Below, piece after piece: positions 8,162 to 12,893 of a DNA stretch of 23,366 nt (its first letter is position 1; the number at the start of each line of letters is the position of its first letter). The position numbers and the translations under genes were made by a program. The notes under the pieces were generated by a model that ran no database searches, was not told the DNA's origin, and saw only the letters and a list, made by a program, of their open reading frames with translations. The stretch spans positions 1 through 23,366 of the IMG/VR virus record IMGVR_UViG_3300006931_000261; one strand, written 5' to 3'. This DNA comes from a virus.

Positions 8162-8607
8162 GAGCACACCTCCTGGCGGGCCATCGTCTCTCGCGCCGGG
8201 CGAGCGCGCAGCGTGCGGAAGTGGTTGCCGACCGAGCGCGCCGCACGGGCGAGCGCCGCGCGATGGATCTCGCTGCGCGTGCGCTCGCGACGCGGGCGGC
8301 GCACAGCGTTGCGAAACTTGAGGCCCAGCTGGTTCATCGCGTCGAGAAAGCAATTCGCGTAGAGCACGCGGATCTTGCCGAGCTTGAGGCCGCCGGTGCG
8401 GACCACGACGCGGATTTCGCCGCGGCCGTAGTTCGCTTCCCAGTCCATGCAGACGATCGCCTCGCCGTTGTTCCAGGTCCACACCTGGGTGGCGGTGAAG
8501 CCGTATTGCTTCTGCCACTCGGCCTTCAGGCCATCGGTAACGGCCGACATATCGCAGCCGCGCGAGTAGACCGCCAGGACCTTGCCGCCGTTCGTGTTCG
8601 CTTCCAT
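8158..8607 (-). CDS. Hypothetical protein leading the modification operon, 149 aa
   Basis: Not recognised. The N-terminal two thirds look like a compact alpha/beta domain (KVLAVYSRG, ATQVWTWNNGEAIVCMDWE, GEIRVVVRTG, KIRVLYANCFLDAMNQLG). The last 50 residues are a very Arg-rich helical tail that could contact nucleic acid. In-frame ATGs lie upstream at 8661, 8637 and 8631, but they fall within or before the promoter. The ATG at 8607, seven bases after the -10 element, should be the first codon of a leaderless mRNA. The stop overlaps the Mom-like start. Being first in the operon, it may regulate or assist the modification enzymes. Confidence 0.65.
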   Translation of the reverse strand: MEANTNGGKVLAVYSRGCDMSAVTDGLKAEWQKQYGFTATQVWTWNNGEAIVCMDWEANYGRGEIRVVVRTGGLKLGKIRVLYANCFLDAMNQLGLKFRNAVRRPRRERTRSEIHRAALARAARSVGNHFRTLRARPARETMARQEVCS

Positions 8608-8644
8608 GCTTCTAACAATACGCACGAGCATGCGCATCGTCAAG
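8596..8644. repeat. Left arm of inverted repeat: promoter plus first codons
   Basis: Read on the minus strand, this arm holds CTTGACG, a 17-nt spacer, TATTGT and the codons ATGGAAGCGAAC. It matches the plus-strand arm at 8745-8792 at about 41 of 49 positions by hand alignment. The arms are separated by 100 nt. Confidence 0.7.
8608..8643 (-). promoter_or_regulatory. Leaderless promoter of the modification operon
   Basis: On the minus strand the -35 is TTGACG (8643-8638), the spacer is exactly 17 nt and the -10 is TATTGT (8620-8615). Transcription should begin near 8608, one base before the ATG at 8607, leaving no room for a ribosome-binding site. The spacer carries the palindrome ATGCGCAT next to the -35, a possible operator. 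Confidence 0.7.
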
Positions 8645-8744
8645 TCTGATAAATCGTCCATGGTTTCGCGTTGATTTGTGTATGGTCACGCAAGTAACCG
8701 GAACAAAACCGGGATAGAATCGACCATCGTGCACACGAAAGACG

Positions 8745-8792
8745 CTTGACGATGCGCACGGTCGTGCGTATCTTTAGGGCATGGAAACGAAC
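8745..8792. repeat. Right arm of inverted repeat: promoter plus first codons
   Basis: Plus-strand arm beginning CTTGACG and ending in the codons ATGGAAACGAAC, mirroring 8596-8644. The copies differ mainly in the middle of the spacer, the last bases of the -10 and one base of length before the ATG. The two downstream proteins share only their first residues (MEAN and METN). Confidence 0.7.
8746..8780 (+). promoter_or_regulatory. Leaderless promoter of the early plus-strand genes
   Basis: The -35 TTGACG (8746-8751), a 17-nt spacer and the -10 TATCTT (8769-8774) place the transcription start on the A of the ATG at 8781. The spacer contains CGCACG-GT-CGTGCG, a perfect 6+6 inverted repeat around two bases, which is a good operator candidate. 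The promoter is divergent from the one at 8608-8643. Confidence 0.75.
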
Positions 8793-9035
8793 AACCCCGC
8801 CCGCAAGTACCGCACGATCGTGAAGTCTCGCGCCTGCGAAAACTTCGGCGCGGTCAACTACTCGATCACCGACACCATCACCGAGATCCCCGGCGGCCTG
8901 CGCGTCGAGACCCACACGCTGGGCACCTGCGAGGGCGAGCGCGTCGACCAGCGCGCGTCGAAGGAGCACGCGGGCGCGACGATCGAGCGCGCCGAAGCCT
9001 ACCGCCTCTCGCACGGCTACACCCGCATCGCCTAA
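8781..9035 (+). CDS. Small hypothetical early protein, 84 aa
   Basis: First gene of the rightward non-structural block. The ATG coincides with the predicted transcription start of the promoter at 8746-8780, so the mRNA should be leaderless. The protein is small, soluble and beta-like in the middle (YSITDTITEIPGGLRVETHTLGTC), with a helical C-terminus rich in E, R and A. It has two cysteines and no known motif. Strong promoter consensus and position suggest early expression. Function is unknown; takeover of the host or regulation of the divergent modification operon are both compatible. Confidence 0.65.
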   Translation: METNNPARKYRTIVKSRACENFGAVNYSITDTITEIPGGLRVETHTLGTCEGERVDQRASKEHAGATIERAEAYRLSHGYTRIA

Positions 9036-9059
9036 CCCCACGAGCTCAAGGAGAACACC

Positions 9060-9293
9060 ATGGCACACCCGATCGGCACCGTCGTCGCGTTCGAGTTCAC
9101 CGCGTTCCGCGCGACCACCTCGGAGCCCTACATCCGCAAGAGCGGCAAGGGCGTCGTGATCGATGATCAGAACTACAGCGTGTGGCCCTGCCCGGGCTAC
9201 TCGATCCGCGTCACCGAGTCGCCCGACTACAAGGCCGGCGAGGTCGTGGGCGTCGCCCCGATCAACGTCCGCAAGATCGGCGGCGCGTCGTGA
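9060..9293 (+). CDS. Small hypothetical protein, SH3-like fold possible, 77 aa
   Basis: The ATG at 9060 follows an AAGGAG ribosome-binding site (9049-9054) by five bases, one of the clearest in the window. The sequence is almost entirely short strands (GTVVAFEFTAF, GKGVVIDDQNYSVW, YSIRVTES, GEVVGVAPINVRKI), consistent with a small SH3-like or related beta-barrel; this is inference from pattern. No catalytic residues stand out. Its TGA overlaps the GTG of the next gene, so the two are likely translated together. Confidence 0.65.
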   Translation: MAHPIGTVVAFEFTAFRATTSEPYIRKSGKGVVIDDQNYSVWPCPGYSIRVTESPDYKAGEVVGVAPINVRKIGGAS

Positions 9294-9706
9294 GTCTGCA
9301 GTCGAGGTTCCGAATCGGCCAGCGCGTGAAGTACCGCACGCGCACGGACGGCGAGTGGCGCGACGCCAAAGTGGTCGCATTCTCGCCGGGCGGCAACTAC
9401 GTGCACGTGAGCACGGATGCGACTGCTGGCGCGATGGCGCTCAGCGAGGCGCAGGCGCGCAAGCAGCTGCTCGCACCGGGCGAGGACCCGGTGCTCGTTC
9501 AGCTCACGGACAAGCAGCGCGAGCTCTTCGAGCGTGCTCGCGGCGGCGCCTACTACATCGCCGGATCGGACGTGCGCACAGCTCGCGCGCTCGCGGCTAT
9601 TGGGCTGGTCGAGCTCGAGGACAACGGCTTCATGTCTCAGGACGGAAGCGGGCGCAGCGACGGCGAACGGTGGGGCATCAAGCTCAAGCTGCGAGGTGGA
9701 TCGTGA
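9290..9706 (+). CDS. Hypothetical protein with SH3-like N-terminus, 138 aa
   Basis: Starts at the GTG at 9290 in a GTGA overlap and ends in another with the next gene. The N-terminal 45 residues (FRIGQRVKYRTR...WRDAKVVAFSPGGNYVHVS) look like a Tudor or SH3-like barrel. The C-terminal part (about 65-138) reads as a small winged-helix-like unit: helix LTDKQRELFERARGG, then helix VRTARALAAIGLVELED and strands ending in GIKLKLRG. A DNA- or protein-binding regulator is a reasonable guess, but no family was identified. Confidence 0.6.
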   Translation: MSLQSRFRIGQRVKYRTRTDGEWRDAKVVAFSPGGNYVHVSTDATAGAMALSEAQARKQLLAPGEDPVLVQLTDKQRELFERARGGAYYIAGSDVRTARALAAIGLVELEDNGFMSQDGSGRSDGERWGIKLKLRGGS

Positions 9707-10185
9707 TTCGGCTACCGATCGACAAGTACAAGATCGGCGAGGTTGTCGTGGTCTGGAACCAGGACACGCTGCGCCACTGTCTCGCGGTTGTCGTCGAGAA
9801 AACCAAGGACGCGCTGCGCGTCGATATCCCGATCGTTGACACCGACGAGGTCAAGACGGAAACGATCGCCAAAAAGAACGCGATCACGGACATCGCGCGT
9901 GTCACCGACGAGGACCGCAAGCTCGCAAGCTGGCTCGAGGTCGTGCACCGCGGTCTCTGCGCCGAGGAGGACAAGCGCGATCCAGATCGCAGGTCGCGAG
10001 GCGACGACGTCGTCGGGTGTCTGGGAAATGCGCGCAGGAACCTCGCCGACGCGCACGTGCTCCTAACCGGCTGGCCGATCTATGCCGCGTCCCTCGCGCA
10101 GTACGCGAACGCGTGGAAGGCGATCACGCGCTACTTCGAGGCGAGGCCGCAGCTCAAACGGATCCAGATCGAGCGCAACCAATGA
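9703..10185 (+). CDS. Hypothetical protein with SH3-like N-terminus, 160 aa
   Basis: GTG start at 9703, overlapping the preceding TGA. The first 75 residues are strand-rich (IDKYKIGEVVVVWNQDTLRHCLAVVVEKTKD), again reminiscent of a small barrel. The remainder is helical, with a polar stretch (EEDKRDPDRRSRGDD, about 107-121) followed by helices ending in KRIQIERNQ. It is the third gene in a row with such an N-terminus, which hints at a shared origin or a complex. No known family. After it comes a 109-nt gap with a promoter. Confidence 0.6.
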   Translation: MIRLPIDKYKIGEVVVVWNQDTLRHCLAVVVEKTKDALRVDIPIVDTDEVKTETIAKKNAITDIARVTDEDRKLASWLEVVHRGLCAEEDKRDPDRRSRGDDVVGCLGNARRNLADAHVLLTGWPIYAASLAQYANAWKAITRYFEARPQLKRIQIERNQ

Positions 10186-10257
10186 CGCGCGCCCATGCGC
10201 CGTCTGGCGCGCAATTGTCTGCGGATATCTGGCACGTGGCCGCGCGCACGGGTAGGT

Positions 10258-10294
10258 GTTGACATGCTGCGCGACCATGCGCATAGTGTCAACC
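10258..10294 (+). promoter_or_regulatory. Leaderless promoter with flanking inverted repeat
   Basis: The -35 is TTGACA (10259-10264), a perfect consensus; the spacer is 17 nt and the -10 is CATAGT (10282-10287). The start point should fall at about 10294, one base before the ATG at 10295. GTTGACA (10258-10264) and TGTCAAC (10287-10293) form a perfect 7-bp inverted repeat enclosing the core promoter. ATGCGCAT (10277-10284) overlaps the -10 and matches the motif in the divergent promoters. Both are operator candidates. Confidence 0.7.
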
Positions 10295-10648
10295 ATGGGC
10301 ACGACGATTCACATCCAGGGCGCGATCGATCGCCAGGTCCCCGATCCGGCGCTGACCAGCGACCCGACGCGGACCTTCCTTGGCATGATCACGGCCAGCT
10401 GGAACTACGACGGCCCCCGCTCGGCGATGGCAGCGGTGATCAAGGTCGCGACGGGTGGCGGTATGGTGACGGGCTGGGGCCCGCACGTGCTGTGCCTGCG
10501 CTGGGTCGGCGATCCGCCGATGGTCGAGGTCGCGCAGGCGGTCTACGACGCGCTCCGCGATCGGGGCCCAACGCCAGGTCCGATCTCGATGGCAGTCGTG
10601 ACCACGGCGCAGGGCCCAGAGCTCGCGAGCTACCGCCGCGCGGGCTGA
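10295..10648 (+). CDS. Hypothetical protein under its own leaderless promoter, 117 aa
   Basis: Not recognised. The ATG at 10295 lies directly behind the promoter at 10258-10294. The protein is a small alpha/beta type with a Gly-rich centre (VIKVATGGGMVTGWGPHVLCLRW) and a helix EVAQAVYDALRDRG. There is no helix-turn-helix that I can point to, although a gene under such an operator-rich promoter could be autoregulatory. The following gene starts two bases after its stop (TGA-CC-ATG), so it leads an operon with the metalloprotease and the ribbon-helix-helix proteins. Confidence 0.6.
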   Translation: MGTTIHIQGAIDRQVPDPALTSDPTRTFLGMITASWNYDGPRSAMAAVIKVATGGGMVTGWGPHVLCLRWVGDPPMVEVAQAVYDALRDRGPTPGPISMAVVTTAQGPELASYRRAG

Positions 10649-10650
10649 CC

Positions 10651-11202
10651 ATGACGCAGCAGATCGAGTACCCGGAGCCGTGGCTCCGCGCTTGGGCCAT
10701 CGTGCTCGAGAACGCGCCCGGCGACACGCCACCGCCACGGGTCGACGTTGTGCACGTGCGCCGCACTAACCGCGTGGGAGCGTACGGCAAGTACGATCCG
10801 CGCCGGCATGCGGTCGTGGTCTACGCCGACGAAGATCGTGCCGAAGCGCTCGGCACGCTGATCCATGAGCTCGCGCACGCGTGGGCGCCGGACGAGAAAG
10901 GGCACCACGGCCCAGCCTGGCAGCGGACGTTCTGCGACCTTTTCGCGTGGCTCACCGATTTCGAGATCGCGCTCGACAAGCTGCCGGAGAAAGCGCGCAA
11001 CCTCGTCGACGCCGTGAAGGCATCGCAGCGCGTTAGCAACCGCCTCTGCTCGTGCATCCTCGACGTGCTCGTCGTGAACAAACTGCGCGAGCTCGACCCG
11101 ATGATCTGGCATCGCCTCAACCCCGACGGAAGTCCCCGCGCGGTCGAGATGAAGCTGGGAAGTAAACGCTACGCCGTAGCGCTAGGAGAACCGACGCCAT
11201 GA
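10651..11202 (+). CDS. SprT-like zinc metalloprotease, 183 aa
   Basis: The segment TLIHELAHAW has the HExxH motif (H72, E73, H76), followed nine residues later by HHGPAW (H85, H86). An HG..W/F element after HExxH is typical of SprT/Spartan-like domains, which bind zinc and in eukaryotes digest DNA-protein crosslinks. The domain occupies about residues 35-100; the C-terminal part is helical with a CSC pair and no clear zinc ribbon. Phages often carry small SprT-like proteins of unknown substrate. The start ATG follows the previous stop by two bases, and its own stop overlaps the next ATG. Confidence 0.7.
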   Translation: MTQQIEYPEPWLRAWAIVLENAPGDTPPPRVDVVHVRRTNRVGAYGKYDPRRHAVVVYADEDRAEALGTLIHELAHAWAPDEKGHHGPAWQRTFCDLFAWLTDFEIALDKLPEKARNLVDAVKASQRVSNRLCSCILDVLVVNKLRELDPMIWHRLNPDGSPRAVEMKLGSKRYAVALGEPTP

Positions 11203-11483
11203 CCCGCAAGAAACTCGACGAGAACGAAAAGACACGCATCCAGGTGGTTGCGTCTCGCAAGCAGGCCGAGATCCTCGACGACGCCGCGAAAGCAGCCGGC
11301 GCGTCCGATCGCTCGGTGTGGATCCTCGCGCACGCGCTCAAGGCCGCGCACGCGCAGGACGCGAACAGCGCCCCGCTCGTGATCTCCGGCGAGCTCGCCG
11401 ACAAGCTGCGCAGCGAAGCCGCGCGCCAGGGCGTCAACGCCGAGCAGGTGCTTCAGCAATTCCTCCTGACGGCGGGCGCGTAA
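11199..11483 (+). CDS. Ribbon-helix-helix-like protein with two repeats, 94 aa
   Basis: Two similar halves each read as strand-helix-helix. The first is TRIQVVASRKQAEILDDAAKAAG followed by a second helix. The second is LVISGELADKLRSEAARQG followed by VNAEQVLQQFLL. This fits the Arc/CopG-type ribbon-helix-helix fold, where a pair of strands reads the DNA major groove; two copies in one chain could act as a single-chain dimer. The assignment is from pattern only. The ATGA overlap with the metalloprotease stop fixes the start. Together with the next gene it may form a small repressor set acting on the operator-like motifs at 8620-8640 and 10258-10293. Confidence 0.55.
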   Translation: MTRKKLDENEKTRIQVVASRKQAEILDDAAKAAGASDRSVWILAHALKAAHAQDANSAPLVISGELADKLRSEAARQGVNAEQVLQQFLLTAGA

Positions 11484-11485
11484 CC

Positions 11486-11683
11486 ATGGCGCTCAAACAA
11501 AGCCGCCGATCAGTCTCGTTCAACCGCGGGCTGTACGATCGCGCGAAGGAGTTTTGTCACGCGCGCGGCGTCCCGCTGGCGCAGTTTGCGGAGAAGGCTG
11601 TCCAGCGAGCTCTCGAGGACGCCGAGCGCGAAGAGTCGAACAACCAGCTCGGTCAGCCCGTGGCGCCGTCCGCGACCGGCTGA
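11486..11683 (+). CDS. Ribbon-helix-helix protein, 65 aa
   Basis: A compact basic strand-helix-helix sequence: strand RRSVSFN, helix RGLYDRAKEFCHARG, turn, and helix PLAQFAEKAVQRALED, followed by a polar tail. This closely follows Arc/CopG-like regulators, in which the N-terminal strand contacts DNA. The ATG lies two bases after the upstream stop (TAA-CC-ATG), in translational coupling with the double ribbon-helix-helix gene. The frame is open upstream to 11318 but that part runs through the previous gene. It is probably a DNA-binding regulator of phage transcription; the target is unknown. Confidence 0.7.
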   Translation: MALKQSRRSVSFNRGLYDRAKEFCHARGVPLAQFAEKAVQRALEDAEREESNNQLGQPVAPSATG

Positions 11684-11709
11684 TAGCGTGGGGCATGGAG
11701 GACATCACC

Positions 11710-12324
11710 ATGCTCAAGCCATCGATGATCAGGCCGCGCAGTTCGTTCGCATCCGTGCTCGGCATTGTGTTCGCGGTTCTTTGCTTCGGCGCCACCGTCG
11801 GAGTCGGGACGTATCGCCTGCTGCAGCCGTACGCTGAACAGCACGACCACCCGGCCGCGACCGCGACGCGCAGCGCAGGCGCGAACAACACGATCAACGC
11901 CAGTGGCAGCTCGAGGAACTACGCGATCTACACGCCGGCCGCGCCGTCCGACTACTACGCGCCGCGCCTGATCGATGCAAACGGGCAGGCGTGCTTCGCG
12001 CACATCGACGGCGGGCACGGTCTCACCGGCGACATCGGCTTGAGCTCGTACGCTGGCGCGTGCCGCCTCGTGTTCGGATGGCAGGCGCCCGAGCAATATC
12101 AGTGCGTGTTCGATGTCGGCATCGTCGACCCCGCAACGATCGCGAGCGTCGACCGGACCGGGTTCTATTTCTCGTTCCAGCCGTCGAACGCGTTGCGCCA
12201 CATCCGATACAGCTGCACCCAGGTCGAGCCGGTCCATCTGAACACCTCGCCGTTTCTGGTCAACGGCAACACGACGCTCGGCGACGCGGTCACGACGAGC
12301 GGCATCTACGACGTCAGTCGCTGA
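11710..12324 (+). CDS. Membrane-anchored extracytoplasmic protein, 204 aa
   Basis: The ATG at 11710 is preceded by GGAGGA (11698-11703) at good spacing, which decides it over the ATG at 11695. The basic N-terminus (MLKPSMIRPR) and one hydrophobic segment at about 13-36 (FASVLGIVFAVLCFGATVGVG) predict an N-in/C-out anchor. The outer domain starts with a Thr/Asn/Ser-rich linker and carries four cysteines with aromatic strands, consistent with a disulfide-bonded fold outside the cytoplasm. Last gene before the structural block resumes. Superinfection exclusion is one possibility and a virion or lysis-associated role another; nothing decides. Confidence 0.6.
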   Translation: MLKPSMIRPRSSFASVLGIVFAVLCFGATVGVGTYRLLQPYAEQHDHPAATATRSAGANNTINASGSSRNYAIYTPAAPSDYYAPRLIDANGQACFAHIDGGHGLTGDIGLSSYAGACRLVFGWQAPEQYQCVFDVGIVDPATIASVDRTGFYFSFQPSNALRHIRYSCTQVEPVHLNTSPFLVNGNTTLGDAVTTSGIYDVSR

Positions 12325-12330
12325 CCTTGT
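12325..12330 (+). promoter_or_regulatory. CCTTGT box B
   Basis: CCTTGT starts directly after a TGA stop and 32 nt before the ATG at 12363. The first 11 bases (CCTTGTGCGCT) are identical to those of the box upstream of the major capsid gene at 17601. It marks the point where late genes resume after the non-structural block. Confidence 0.45.
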
Positions 12331-12362
12331 GCGCTCTCCTCGCCGCCGCGAGGATCGAGCGC

Positions 12363-12752
12363 ATGGCCGCCGACAACCCGATCATCCACAGCAAAAAGCT
12401 TTGGGACGGTCGCACGACCGCGATGGAGCTCCACCGCAAGCTCGCGTGGAAGAATCACCCCTGCGACGGCTGCGGTGCCAAGGACGTCTCCCTGCGGGTG
12501 CAGACGTTCGTGCTGCTCTCGGACATGTCGCTGGACACTCGGCTCGCGATCGAGTTCCAGGTGTCGATCAAAAAGCTGAACCTCGCGCGCTTGGCCGGCG
12601 GGCAGGCGGTGCGCACCGGAGTGCAGCACGCGTGTCCGCGTTGCGCCCCCGCCCTCGAGCGCGCGGCAGCTCGCGGGCCGAGCTACGCGATCGTCGACTT
12701 CGACCGGGGTCCCGGCGAAGACAAGCCGGTGATCCAGGTGGTCGGCGGCTGA
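12363..12752 (+). CDS. Hypothetical protein with two Cys pairs, 129 aa
   Basis: Carries CDGCG near residue 34 and CPRC near residue 92, a spaced pair of CxxC knuckles that could together hold a zinc ion. Between them lies an alpha/beta stretch (VSLRVQTFVLLSDMSLDTRLAIEFQVSIKKLNLARL). There is no obvious enzyme motif. It is the first gene of the resumed late block, upstream of the Mu gpF-like head gene, so a capsid-assembly or nucleic-acid-binding role is possible. The ATG has no strong ribosome-binding site. Confidence 0.6.
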   Translation: MAADNPIIHSKKLWDGRTTAMELHRKLAWKNHPCDGCGAKDVSLRVQTFVLLSDMSLDTRLAIEFQVSIKKLNLARLAGGQAVRTGVQHACPRCAPALERAAARGPSYAIVDFDRGPGEDKPVIQVVGG

Positions 12753-12754
12753 TC

Positions 12755-12892
12755 GTGGCGTGGCACCACGTCGAGACCGACGAGCGCCACCGCAAGGTCT
12801 GGATCGTGTGGCGCTGCGGTCTCTGCAAGCGGCTGGCGGTCACCGAGTACGGGCCGCCGCAGAGCCTGTGCGTGTGCATGAGGAAACAGTGA
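12755..12892 (+). CDS. Mini-protein with two Cys pairs, 45 aa
   Basis: A 45-residue frame starting at a GTG two bases after the previous stop and ending one base before the next start. It contains CGLC (about 21-24) and CVC (about 39-41), enough for a single zinc ribbon, with aromatic residues WHH and WIVWR. The tight fit between neighbours and the conserved-looking cysteine pattern support a real gene despite its size. It echoes the Cys pairs of the preceding protein; the two may work together or be a split gene. Function unknown. Confidence 0.55.
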   Translation: MAWHHVETDERHRKVWIVWRCGLCKRLAVTEYGPPQSLCVCMRKQ

Positions 12893-12893
12893 C

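Noticed and set aside
8715-8720. TAGAAT between the divergent promoters as an additional -10
   Set aside because: No -35-like hexamer lies at 16-18 nt, and the stronger promoter at 8746 serves the same gene.
11681-11695. TGATAGCGT before an ATG at 11695 as a further leaderless promoter
   Set aside because: The TGA is the stop of the previous gene, there is no -35, and the ATG at 11710 has a good GGAGGA site that explains initiation.
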